This document shows, piece by piece, positions 33,500-41,535 of a stretch of DNA of 64,000 bases. This DNA comes from Anaerolineaceae bacterium. Its GTDB lineage: Bacteria; Chloroflexota; Anaerolineae; Anaerolineales; Anaerolineaceae. Made by a program: the position numbers and the translations under genes. The stretch covers positions 40,165-104,164 of the forward strand of contig PABH01000035.1 of the NCBI GenBank assembly GCA_002702705.1, in the 5' to 3' direction. Every line of letters begins with the position of its first letter. The stretch's first letter is position 1. A model generated the notes under the pieces. The model was not told the origin of the DNA. It saw only the letters and a list, made by a program, of their open reading frames with translations, and ran no database searches.

Positions 33500-34819
33500 A
33501 TGGAACGAACAAGCATCGGAGATTTAAGAAATCATATCGACCAGACTGTAAAAGTACAGGGCTGGCTGCATGTTTTACGAGACCAGAAAAAAATTCAGTT
33601 TATTGTTTTACGTGACCGTACCGGCCAGGTTCAAATTACCCATTGGAAACCCAATGATATGCCTTTGGCCGAAATGATTTCAGAATTGGGCACGGAATCC
33701 GCTTTAACAGTGACGGGTAAAGTCGTGGATAACCCCTCTGTAAAATTAGGCGGTTTAGAAATTCAGTTAGAATCTCTGGTGGTCGAAAATAAAGCCGAAA
33801 TTCCTTTACCGTTTGAACCATTTGGTGAAATTGATAATTTGCCGGCGTTAGATTACCGGTTGGATTGGCGTTACATGGACTTGCGCCGCAAACAAAATCT
33901 GCTGTTATTCCAGGTGCAAACCACAATGGAACATGCCCTACGTGAATTTTGGGTAAAAAATGGCTTTATGGAAATGCATTCTCCCAAATTAATGGGCAGT
34001 CCCAGTGAATCCGGTGCGGAATTATTTGAATTGGCCTATTTCGAAACCAAAGCTTATCTGGCGCAGTCTCCACAATTTTATAAACAAATGGCGATGGCTG
34101 GTGGTTTTGAAAAAGTATTTGAAATTGGACCGGTTTTCCGTGCGGACCCATCCTTTACTTCCCGTCATATGACTGAATTTACCAGTATTGACATGGAAAT
34201 GTCTTGGGTTGAATCCGAAGAGGATGTAATGCAGAACCAGGAAAAAATGCTGCAATATGCTTACCAGCGGGTAAAGGATGTTCACGGCGAAGAGATTCAA
34301 GAAGTGTTTGGTTTTGAGCTGGAAGTTCCGCAGGTACCTTTCCCCCGCCTGACGATGGGTGAAGCACACGCCTTGTTAAAAGAACTAAAATATGAAATGC
34401 CCCCCGAAAAAAGCAACGATCTTGACCCGGGAGCGGAACGGGCTATCGGGCAATATATTAAAGAAAAATACAACCATGATTTTGTTTATATTACCGATTG
34501 GCCGTTTGCCGTGCGCCCCTTTTATCATATGAAACGTGGTGAGAACGGCACGCGTAGTTTTGATTTGATTGCGGGTGGATTGGAGATTACCACCGGAGCA
34601 CAGCGTGAGCATCGTTATGATGTGTTGTTGGAACAGGCCAAAGAAAAAGGGCTGACACCAGAAGGAATTTCCTTTTATTTGGACTTCTTCCGATATGGCT
34701 GCCCCCCGCATGGCGGATACGGTATGGGTTTATCCCGTTTATTAATGGTCATGTTAAAACTGCCAAATATCCGTGAAACTGTTTACTTGTTCCGCGGACC
34801 AAACCGATTACAGCCTTAG
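33500..34819 (+). CDS. aspS: aspartyl-tRNA synthetase, archaeal/short type
   Basis: A 439-residue class II synthetase that charges tRNA with aspartate. It has an N-terminal OB fold for the anticodon (VKVQGWLHVLRDQKKIQFIVLRD), motif 2 (FEIGPVFRADPSFTSRHMTEFTSIDME) and motif 3 (GGYGMGLSRLLMVML). It lacks the large bacterial insertion domain and so belongs to the archaeal-type group, which also occurs as a second, often non-discriminating enzyme in some bacteria; such enzymes can also make Asp-tRNA(Asn) for the amidotransferase route. Which role applies depends on genes outside this window. AAGGAGATCGGAC precedes the ATG. Confidence 0.88.
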   Translation: MERTSIGDLRNHIDQTVKVQGWLHVLRDQKKIQFIVLRDRTGQVQITHWKPNDMPLAEMISELGTESALTVTGKVVDNPSVKLGGLEIQLESLVVENKAEIPLPFEPFGEIDNLPALDYRLDWRYMDLRRKQNLLLFQVQTTMEHALREFWVKNGFMEMHSPKLMGSPSESGAELFELAYFETKAYLAQSPQFYKQMAMAGGFEKVFEIGPVFRADPSFTSRHMTEFTSIDMEMSWVESEEDVMQNQEKMLQYAYQRVKDVHGEEIQEVFGFELEVPQVPFPRLTMGEAHALLKELKYEMPPEKSNDLDPGAERAIGQYIKEKYNHDFVYITDWPFAVRPFYHMKRGENGTRSFDLIAGGLEITTGAQREHRYDVLLEQAKEKGLTPEGISFYLDFFRYGCPPHGGYGMGLSRLLMVMLKLPNIRETVYLFRGPNRLQP

Positions 34820-34861
34820 ATTTGACTGGTTACCAACCAGCACAGTCTTTTTGGAGAAATA

Positions 34862-35401
34862 ATGATCTTTGGAAAAAGAGTTCGTTTGCGCGGCGTTGAA
34901 AAAAAAGATATTGAACAATTTGTGGTTTGGTTAAACGACCCGGATGTGCGCAATAACTTGTTAATTTATTGGCCAATGACCCTTTGGGAAGAGGAAGAAT
35001 GGTTTGAGGGCTTAAAAAAACGAGAATCAGCTGAAAAACCGCTGGCGATTGAAGTAAATACGCCTGATGGCTGGCAGTTAATTGGTAACAGCGGGTTTCA
35101 TCAAGTGGATTGGAAGAACAGCAGCGCGGAAGTGGGCATCTTTATTGGCGATAAAGATTATTGGAATCAAGGATATGGTTCCGATGCCATGCGGCTTTTA
35201 TTAAAGTACGGGTTTAACAGCTTAAATTTAAACCGAATTTATTTACATGTATTTGATACAAACCCGCGTGCAATTCGAGCTTATGAAAAAGTTGGGTTTG
35301 TACATGAAGGACGATTAAGACAGGATATTTTTCTGAATGGCAGTTATGTTGATGTCTTAATGATGAGCGTTTTACGATCTGAATGGACGACTGAAAAATA
35401 A
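34862..35401 (+). CDS. GNAT acetyltransferase, RimJ/RimL-like
   Basis: A 179-residue N-acetyltransferase. The pattern VRLRGVEKKDIEQFVVWLND, VGIFIGDKDYWNQGYGSDAM (acetyl-CoA-binding QGxG) and LNRIYLHVFDTNPRAIRAYE is that of ribosomal-protein and spermidine/amino-acid acetyltransferases. GGAG precedes the ATG. It is 42 bp downstream of aspS and 21 bp before the prs start, so it is likely part of the same transcript. The acceptor is unknown. Confidence 0.88.
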   Translation: MIFGKRVRLRGVEKKDIEQFVVWLNDPDVRNNLLIYWPMTLWEEEEWFEGLKKRESAEKPLAIEVNTPDGWQLIGNSGFHQVDWKNSSAEVGIFIGDKDYWNQGYGSDAMRLLLKYGFNSLNLNRIYLHVFDTNPRAIRAYEKVGFVHEGRLRQDIFLNGSYVDVLMMSVLRSEWTTEK

Positions 35402-35422
35402 TTATTGGAAGGTGTAGGAAGC

Positions 35423-36418
35423 ATGGCTTTTACCAGTCACGGACGGCATGAAAAAATGATGTACGGGGGAATTAAGTTATACGCCGGCTCAGCATGCCCG
35501 GTGTTGGCACAAAAAATTGCAGCGTATTTACGTTTGGATTTAAATGAACGGGATATAATCGAATTTCCAAATGAGAATATATTTGTAAAATTACGCAGCA
35601 GTGTCCGTGGACAGGATTGTTATGTGGTGCAAACGACTTCCCCCCCTGTTCATCGTAATTTGATGGAAATGTTGATTCTGATGCAAACACTACGTCTGGA
35701 TTCAGCAGCCCGAATTACGGCGGTTATTCCCTATATGTGTTACGCCCGCAGCGATAAAAAAGATCAGCCGCGGGTGCCAATCACTGCCCGCCTGGTAGCA
35801 GATATGATTCAAGTGGCCGGCGCAGATCGTTATATCACGATGGATTTACATGCGGGACAGATTCAAGGATTTTTCTCCATTCCAGGCGATGTTTTGTCTG
35901 CTTTTTCAATCCAAATTGATTATCTTAAATCACTTCTGCCCAATATGGTTGACCCGGTGGTGGTAACAGCAGATTTGGGTTTTGCCAAAAAAGGACGTAA
36001 TTACGCAGCCGAGTTGGATGTACCGATGGCATTTATCGAAAAACGGCGTTCCGGAAATGATGCCAAAGCAAAAGCGTTAAATATCATTGGTGATGTTTCC
36101 AATCGAGATGTCATTATTGTGGATGATGAAGTGGATACCGGCGGTTCCATGGTGGAAGCAGTTCACCTGCTCAAAAATAATGGCGCCCGGGATATCTATA
36201 TGGTATTTGTGCACGCCATGTTATCCAACGATGCAGCGCAGCGCATGGGTGTTTTGCCTGTAAAACAATTTATTACGACAGATACCGTGCCGATTTCAAG
36301 CGAAAAAGAGCATGCTTTTGGTGGAAAGCTGAGAATTTTAACCGTTTCTAAGTTGGTTGGTGAAGTAATCCGGCGAGCCAATGAAGGCCGAAGTGTTGGA
36401 GAGCTGTTTAACGAGTAG
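35423..36418 (+). CDS. prs: ribose-phosphate pyrophosphokinase
   Basis: A 331-residue PRPP synthase, which makes phosphoribosyl pyrophosphate for nucleotide and amino-acid synthesis. Signatures are GIKLYAGSACPVLAQKIA, AVIPYMCYARSDKKDQPR (ATP and metal loop), ITMDLHAGQIQGFF and the PRPP-binding VIIVDDEVDTGGSM. The ATG at 35423 with AGGA upstream is preferred to the TTG at 35405. It is followed after 9 bp by mutM, so the two are co-transcribed. Confidence 0.92.
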   Translation: MAFTSHGRHEKMMYGGIKLYAGSACPVLAQKIAAYLRLDLNERDIIEFPNENIFVKLRSSVRGQDCYVVQTTSPPVHRNLMEMLILMQTLRLDSAARITAVIPYMCYARSDKKDQPRVPITARLVADMIQVAGADRYITMDLHAGQIQGFFSIPGDVLSAFSIQIDYLKSLLPNMVDPVVVTADLGFAKKGRNYAAELDVPMAFIEKRRSGNDAKAKALNIIGDVSNRDVIIVDDEVDTGGSMVEAVHLLKNNGARDIYMVFVHAMLSNDAAQRMGVLPVKQFITTDTVPISSEKEHAFGGKLRILTVSKLVGEVIRRANEGRSVGELFNE

Positions 36419-36427
36419 GAGTTTGAA

Positions 36428-37282
36428 TTGCCAGAGCTGCCTGAAGTTGAAACGATCAAACGAGCTTTAACCTTGGGCGGCCGCGGTGGTGAATCCGTGT
36501 TGGGCTGCCAGATTATTCAAGCGGATGTCTTGTGGCCCCGTACTCTGCAAACGCCGGATATCAAAACCTTTAAAAGTCGAATTGAAGGCCAGGTGATCCA
36601 GTCCATTTCCCGCAGGGCAAAATATCTTTTGCTGCACCTGGACCAGGATACGATGTTAATGCATTTAAGAATGAGCGGCGATGTGCGGGTTGATGCCTTA
36701 CAGAATCCTTCGTTAGCCTTACAAAAGCACGATCGATTGGTATTATGGTTTGCAAATCAACGCCGTTTGGTGTTTAATAATCCTAGGAAGTTTGGTCGTG
36801 TCTGGTTGGTTTCCGACCCCGAAGATGTATTAAGTGAATTAGGCCCGGAACCGCTTGATCCTGATTTCACTGCTGATCAATTTTATGCAAATCTGAAGCG
36901 GCACAAACGGCAACTAAAAGCACTTTTGTTAGACCAGCATTTTTTGGCCGGATTGGGCAATATCTATACGGATGAGGCATTGTTTCTTGCGGGATTAAAC
37001 CCAACCATGAATACGCAATATCTGAAATACGAGCAAGGAAAAAGATTATTTGAATCAATTCGTACTGTATTAGAAACCGGAATTCGTCGAAATGGCGCCA
37101 GCATTGATTGGGTTTATCGCGGAGGGCAGTTTCAAAACGAATTTAAGGTATATGGCCGCCGCGGAAAAGCCTGCTATGTATGTGGTTCAACGATCGAACG
37201 AATTATAGTGGGTCAACGAGGAACACATTTTTGTCCGGAGTGTCAAAACACGAGGGATACGACCTTATCAATGGAGGAATAG
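36428..37282 (+). CDS. mutM: formamidopyrimidine-DNA glycosylase
   Basis: A 284-residue base-excision repair enzyme that removes oxidised purines. After the TTG start the protein reads PELPEVETIKR; the Pro (after removal of Met) and the Glu are the catalytic residues. The C-terminal zinc finger CYVCG...CPECQ is present, as are the LLLHLDQDTMLMHLRMSG core and the FLAGLGNIYTDEAL helix-two-turn-helix. The TTG start is fixed because PELPE must be N-terminal. It is tightly packed between prs and the membrane-anchored hypothetical. Confidence 0.95.
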   Translation: MPELPEVETIKRALTLGGRGGESVLGCQIIQADVLWPRTLQTPDIKTFKSRIEGQVIQSISRRAKYLLLHLDQDTMLMHLRMSGDVRVDALQNPSLALQKHDRLVLWFANQRRLVFNNPRKFGRVWLVSDPEDVLSELGPEPLDPDFTADQFYANLKRHKRQLKALLLDQHFLAGLGNIYTDEALFLAGLNPTMNTQYLKYEQGKRLFESIRTVLETGIRRNGASIDWVYRGGQFQNEFKVYGRRGKACYVCGSTIERIIVGQRGTHFCPECQNTRDTTLSMEE

Positions 37283-37285
37283 CGT

Positions 37286-37999
37286 ATGCTGGGAGAAGAG
37301 AATATCCTATTTATGCTTGTATTTGTGGTTGGTGGTGTCATATTTGGGGCATTGATTATGTACCTCATCATGGATGTCCGCCAAAACCAGCGAAACGCCA
37401 GTGAACACCGTCATACGCAGCCTTTGTCGGCTCCAAATGCTTCGGAAAAGGAAGAACCGGTTACTCAAAATCAGAATGAATCTCAGATTCCCGAAACAAA
37501 AAACAGCCCACCTGAACTTGAACGTAAAAAGCTGGTTGGTTTTTGGCGTGATATTAAATCCGGACACTTATTGGTGCAGATGGAAGATCAATGGTTTGAA
37601 AACACCAAACAAATGGACGAAGGATTAAGATTACGTTATGACCGTACGCTGCGTGAGGCAGCTCAGTGGTTGGACATGGTTTTATCACAGCCGGGGGTGG
37701 AAAAAAGAGTGGAAACTCCAAATGCTGCTGCTTCAAATGGCCAAATTACCGGTTTGGATGAACCACCAAAACGGAAAATGACGATCGTTGAACAGGTGGA
37801 TGAGATTTTACAGGACTTATTAAAAGAGAGCCCGTTAAAAGAGCAAAACATTCGTTTATCTGAAATTTATAATAAAGGGGTGGTTGTTTGGGTTGGTACG
37901 CAGTATTTTGAAGGCATTGATGCGGTTCCACATGAAGATGTGAAACAAATAATAAAAACCGCTGTGAAAAAATGGGAAGTAAAAAACAGCAGCCGCTAA
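37286..37999 (+). CDS. hypothetical protein with N-terminal membrane helix
   Basis: A 237-residue protein I do not recognise. One membrane helix (about residues 7-29, ILFMLVFVVGGVIFGALIMY) is followed by a low-complexity polar linker to about residue 75, and then a mixed soluble region (KLVGFWRDIKSGHLLVQMED; IVEQVDEILQDLLKESPL). It starts 3 bp after mutM with ATG and GAGGAATAGCGT upstream, so it is translationally linked to it. The soluble part would face the cytoplasm or the outside depending on topology, which is not clear. Confidence 0.72.
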   Translation: MLGEENILFMLVFVVGGVIFGALIMYLIMDVRQNQRNASEHRHTQPLSAPNASEKEEPVTQNQNESQIPETKNSPPELERKKLVGFWRDIKSGHLLVQMEDQWFENTKQMDEGLRLRYDRTLREAAQWLDMVLSQPGVEKRVETPNAAASNGQITGLDEPPKRKMTIVEQVDEILQDLLKESPLKEQNIRLSEIYNKGVVVWVGTQYFEGIDAVPHEDVKQIIKTAVKKWEVKNSSR

Positions 38000-38132
38000 A
38001 TTAACATAACACTTAATGAGCCTCGTGGTAAAATAATGTTGAATCGTAAAAGTGGACGGTGGGTATTTGCTAAGATTTTATTAAAACCATGCGCCACTTT
38101 TTCTTATTACCAGCATCTTTAGGGAGTACGGT

Positions 38133-38513
38133 ATGGCCAGTTCAGAAGAACGAATGCGGATATTACAAATGATACAAGATGGGGTTATTTCTGCAGAAGA
38201 TGGTATTCGTTTGCTGGATTCGCTAGACCGGATTGAAAAAAAAGCTGAACCGCTCTCAGAAGCCGGCGGACGTACAGCAAAATATTTTCGTGTGCGGGTG
38301 ACAGACTCACAGTCTGGTAAAACGCGGGTGAATGTGCGGCTGCCAGTGAGTGTTATTAATGCTGGCGTTAAGATGGGTGCCCGTTTTTCACCCCAAGTTG
38401 AAGGGTTGGATATGCATGAATTAATGCAGTATATTCGCTCTGGAACGATTGGCAAAATTGTTGATGTATATGACGATGAAGATGGCGAACACGTGGAAGT
38501 ATTCTTAGAATAA
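38133..38513 (+). CDS. SHOCT-like/YvlB-type small protein
   Basis: A 126-residue protein. The N-terminus ERMRILQMIQDGVISAEDGIRLLDSL is the short helical SHOCT-like module found in LiaX/YvlB-related proteins, and the rest (YFRVRVTDSQSGKTRVNVRLPV) is a beta-rich region. AGGGAGTACGGT precedes the ATG. No catalytic residues are visible. It stands as a single gene ending in a bidirectional terminator. Confidence 0.75.
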   Translation: MASSEERMRILQMIQDGVISAEDGIRLLDSLDRIEKKAEPLSEAGGRTAKYFRVRVTDSQSGKTRVNVRLPVSVINAGVKMGARFSPQVEGLDMHELMQYIRSGTIGKIVDVYDDEDGEHVEVFLE

Positions 38514-38540
38514 AAAAAGCACCCGCGGGTGCTTTTTTTA
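38514..38540. terminator. bidirectional terminator between convergent genes
   Basis: AAAAAAAGCACCC and GGGTGCTTTTTTT form a stem around GC, with A/T tracts on both sides. It serves the SHOCT-like gene on the plus strand and the NifU-like gene on the minus strand. Confidence 0.88.
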
Positions 38541-38556
38541 GTAAGTTATTTTTGTA

Positions 38557-38811
38557 TTAATGATCTGCGTTTTCCACGGCTTTCACTTCTTCCGGGAAGA
38601 ACTGTTTAAACGTGCCTTCAATCCAGCCTTTAAGGGTTTGGGTGGAAAGAGGGCAATCGGTACAGGCTTTGCCCAAACGAACTTTCACGATTTGATCATC
38701 GTAAGATACAAATTCCACCGAACCACCATGATAGGTATCGATATAGGCGTCTAACTGTTCAACCAGACCACGCATTTGTTCTTCAAGCGTGAATTCTTTT
38801 TTTGCCTGCAT
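38557..38811 (-). CDS. NifU C-terminal-domain-like protein
   Basis: An 84-residue protein of the NifU C-terminal (Nfu) type, which can carry an iron-sulfur cluster on its CxxC. The motif is visible as KACTDCPLSTQTLKG, with the family's HGGSVEFVSYDDQIVKVRL before it. ATG 38811 with GGAGGAGGA nine bases upstream is preferred to the earlier ATG at 38838, which lies at the purine tract itself. The start overlaps the end of the cNMP-binding gene by 29 bp, so translation is coupled. Confidence 0.85.
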   Translation of the reverse strand: MQAKKEFTLEEQMRGLVEQLDAYIDTYHGGSVEFVSYDDQIVKVRLGKACTDCPLSTQTLKGWIEGTFKQFFPEEVKAVENADH

Positions 38812-39310
38812 TTTTACTGATCCTCCTCCAACACTCACTGTTGATATCTATATTATCTCGAAGCATTGCTAAAATTTCATGATGAGCATTATTAATTCTT
38901 TCTGAAATTACACCTGCTAAGCGGTCAATAAATAAGGCACCTGTGTTTGGATATCTCTGGCATAAGGTTTGAAGATCTTTCCCGCGGATTCGAATGGCTT
39001 CACTATTTTCTATCGTGATGGCACCCGAACTGTAGGTTAACCGGTTTAATGCTGCGGACCATCCAAAAACATTTCCAGGCAAAATATTTGCAACATTGAG
39101 GGCAGGTCCATCATAAGGTTTATATCGTATCGTAACTGCCCCTGTGGTTAAAATGTACATATATTCTGCTTTAGAGCCTTGTTCAAATAATACCATATCC
39201 GCTTCAAACGAACAAAATTCCATCAAATGTTGTAATTGAGAGATTTGTTGCTCGCTAAAACCATTAAAAAGAGGAAGTTGAAATGCAGAAGAAATATCCA
39301 TTATCATCAT
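38783..39310 (-). CDS. cyclic-nucleotide-binding domain protein without HTH
   Basis: A 175-residue protein with a Crp-like cNMP-binding barrel (LPLFNGFSEQQISQLQHLMEF; GSKAEYMYILTTGAVTIRY; ANILPGNVFGWSAAL) and a C-helix, but no DNA-binding domain. The R of the canonical cAMP pocket (RxA) is replaced, so it may bind another ligand. It could be a ligand-sensing partner rather than a transcription factor. The gene overlaps the NifU-like gene and probably shares its transcript. Confidence 0.82.
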   Translation of the reverse strand: MMIMDISSAFQLPLFNGFSEQQISQLQHLMEFCSFEADMVLFEQGSKAEYMYILTTGAVTIRYKPYDGPALNVANILPGNVFGWSAALNRLTYSSGAITIENSEAIRIRGKDLQTLCQRYPNTGALFIDRLAGVISERINNAHHEILAMLRDNIDINSECWRRISKNAGKKRIHA

Positions 39311-39550
39311 CTTATCCTGAACCTTTTATGTGATGTAGTGGCGATGTTCCCGAATGTTCGGACAATTATCATCAGATGATAAACAGAATAATCATAAGAA
39401 AAATTATGACAATCTTCGTAAGATTGATTAAAAATTGACTCTGTTTTTTGAATGTCAAAATAAGAAAAAAGACCACTTAATTAATCTTAGTTATTTGTAC
39501 TTTTGTGGAATAAAAATTAAAAAAACAAAAGATAAAATCGGGTGGAACAA

Positions 39551-39579
39551 TTGAGGAATTATGCTTTTTTTGATACAGT
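39551..39579 (+). promoter_or_regulatory. promoter of the GerW-like gene
   Basis: TTGAGG (39551-39556), 17-bp spacer, TACAGT (39574-39579). It lies in the 305-bp divergent gap between the cNMP-binding gene and the GerW-like gene, where I see nothing else beyond AT-rich sequence. Confidence 0.5.
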
Positions 39580-39615
39580 ATAAGAAAACTATTGGCTTAA
39601 AAAGGGAGTGACTCT

Positions 39616-39987
39616 ATGGAAACAAAAGGAAAACTACAAAAAATCATTGATCCGATAACGGATCATGCACATGTTGAGACTGTTTTCGGGCAGCCGCAGG
39701 TATTAAAGAATAAAATTGTGGTTCCGGTTGCACGTGTATTTTTGATGATAGGCGGGGGTATGGGTTCTGGCGTAGCCGACAATGGCGAAAACGAGCCCAT
39801 GGAAGGTGGTGGAGGAGGTGTTGTATTATCTGCTCATCCGGTTGGTGCATTGGAAATTACAGAGGAAACAACTCGTTTGGTTAAATTTCGCCCCTGGTGG
39901 GTTAAAATATTGCCGCTAAGTTTTGGTTTCTTAATTGGGATATTTGTCTTAAAATTGATAGGAAAAAAGCACAACCATCAACAATAA
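39616..39987 (+). CDS. GerW/YtfJ-family protein
   Basis: A 123-residue protein. The pattern ARVFLMIGGGMGSGVADNGE and GGGGGVVLSAHPVGALEIT matches the YtfJ/GerW family, known from sporulating Firmicutes but also present in non-sporulating bacteria. A single C-terminal membrane helix (about residues 98-117) anchors it. GGGAGTGACT precedes the ATG. It is followed after 11 bp by the peptidase gene. Its presence does not by itself indicate sporulation. Confidence 0.83.
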   Translation: METKGKLQKIIDPITDHAHVETVFGQPQVLKNKIVVPVARVFLMIGGGMGSGVADNGENEPMEGGGGGVVLSAHPVGALEITEETTRLVKFRPWWVKILPLSFGFLIGIFVLKLIGKKHNHQQ

Positions 39988-39998
39988 CGAGGAATATT

Positions 39999-41468
39999 AT
40001 GGGTTTAACAATCTCAATTACAATCGGCGTCATCGTCCTATTTATTTTGGCTTTTATGGTTTTAAGAATGTCGCGATATATCCGTCCGGTTGAACCAGTG
40101 GAAGCTGTGGAATTGGTATCTGTGGATGCGGATAAGGCTGCCCATCATTTATCGGAAGTGATTAAAATCAAGACGGTCTCTTCTGATCGAGAATCCTTTG
40201 ATGCCAAACCTTTTGAACAACTTCATCAAACATTAAGAGATTTTTATCCCAAACTACACCAGGAACTCAAACTGGAAATTGTGAGTAATGCTACTTTGTT
40301 ATATTGCTGGCAGGGTCAGCAACCTGATTTAAAACCTGTACTTTTTGTGGCTCATCAGGATGTTGTTCCGGCAGACCCCGACACATTAGACGAATGGACA
40401 CATGAACCTTTTTCAGGTGAAATCAGTGAAGGTTTCATCTGGGGCAGGGGTGCTCTTGATATAAAGTCGCAGATGATGGCTGCCCTGGAAGCCGTGGAAA
40501 TGTTGGTAACTGAAGGATTTCAGCCTGACCGGACGGTTTATCTGGCATATGGGGAAGACGAAGAAATTGGCGGCCAGCACGGTGCAAAAAAGGTGGTTGA
40601 ACTGCTCCAAGAACGAGGTGTTCAACTGGCTGCGGTGTTGGATGAGGGGGGGACGATCGTTTCCGGTGTCGTGCCCTCTGTTGAATTACCGGTTGCTTTG
40701 GTGGGTGTTGCGGAGAAAGGTCACCTTAGTTTAAAAATCCGGGCAGAAGGAACACCCGGCCATTCCTCTATGCCAAAACAAGGGACGGCAATTGGCCGTT
40801 TAGCCCGAGCGCTGGCAAGATTGGAAGCCAATCAAATGCCAGTTCATTACCAGGCTTTGACCAATTTATTTCGTGGTTTAGGGGCGGCTGCTTCTTTTTC
40901 CATGCAGTTTGTGATTGCCAATTTATGGTTACTTGCACCGTTTGTACGCAAGCGTTTAGAACAAAGCGCGGAAATGAACGCAACCATCCGCACAACGACA
41001 GCGTTAACTATGCTGCGCGGCGGGGTGAAAGACAATGTTTTACCCAATTCGGCAGAAGCGATTGTTAATTTTCGGCTCTTGCCGGGTGATACGATTGCTA
41101 CAGTTTGCGAACATGTCCGAAAAGTAATTAATGATGATCAGGTTCATTTTGAACCAGTGGAAAATGCGTTTTGGGAAGCTTCACCTGTTTCTCCAACCGA
41201 TAATTTGGCATTTTTAAGCTTAGATCAAACCATCCGCCAGGTATTTTCCAATGTGGTGGTGGCTCCTTATCTTGTTTTGGGGGCAACTGATTCCCGTTAT
41301 TATCCCGTGATTAGTGATGCAGTTTACCGATTTTCGCCATATTTCCTTTCGGGAAGTGATTTAAGTAGGATGCATGGAATCGATGAACGGCTGAGTGTGG
41401 AAGCCATGCAAAAAATGGTAGTATTCTTTTATCATTTGTTAAGACGCTGGACGGGTGAGGAAGTTTAA
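39999..41468 (+). CDS. M20-family metallopeptidase (PM20D1/CPS-like)
   Basis: A 489-residue zinc carboxypeptidase-type enzyme. An N-terminal membrane helix (about 5-25) precedes the catalytic domain with VLFVAHQDVVPAD (metal His-x-Asp), WGRGALDIKSQM (bridging Asp), YLAYGEDEEIGG (general-base Glu pair) and a C-terminal H for metal in LSRMHGIDE. The dimerisation domain lies between (GTPGHSSMP). This is the PM20D1/carboxypeptidase S branch, which acts on N-acyl amino acids or dipeptides. GAGGAATATT precedes the ATG. Confidence 0.9.
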   Translation: MGLTISITIGVIVLFILAFMVLRMSRYIRPVEPVEAVELVSVDADKAAHHLSEVIKIKTVSSDRESFDAKPFEQLHQTLRDFYPKLHQELKLEIVSNATLLYCWQGQQPDLKPVLFVAHQDVVPADPDTLDEWTHEPFSGEISEGFIWGRGALDIKSQMMAALEAVEMLVTEGFQPDRTVYLAYGEDEEIGGQHGAKKVVELLQERGVQLAAVLDEGGTIVSGVVPSVELPVALVGVAEKGHLSLKIRAEGTPGHSSMPKQGTAIGRLARALARLEANQMPVHYQALTNLFRGLGAAASFSMQFVIANLWLLAPFVRKRLEQSAEMNATIRTTTALTMLRGGVKDNVLPNSAEAIVNFRLLPGDTIATVCEHVRKVINDDQVHFEPVENAFWEASPVSPTDNLAFLSLDQTIRQVFSNVVVAPYLVLGATDSRYYPVISDAVYRFSPYFLSGSDLSRMHGIDERLSVEAMQKMVVFFYHLLRRWTGEEV

Positions 41469-41535
41469 AACAATAAAATAATAAAAATGTGATCGTGGTA
41501 AACTTACTGGCACATTGATGATTTTAGGAGAAAAA

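Noticed and set aside
39616..39987. Evidence of endospore formation from the GerW/YtfJ-like gene
   Set aside because: This family occurs in many non-sporulating bacteria and no other sporulation gene is in the window.
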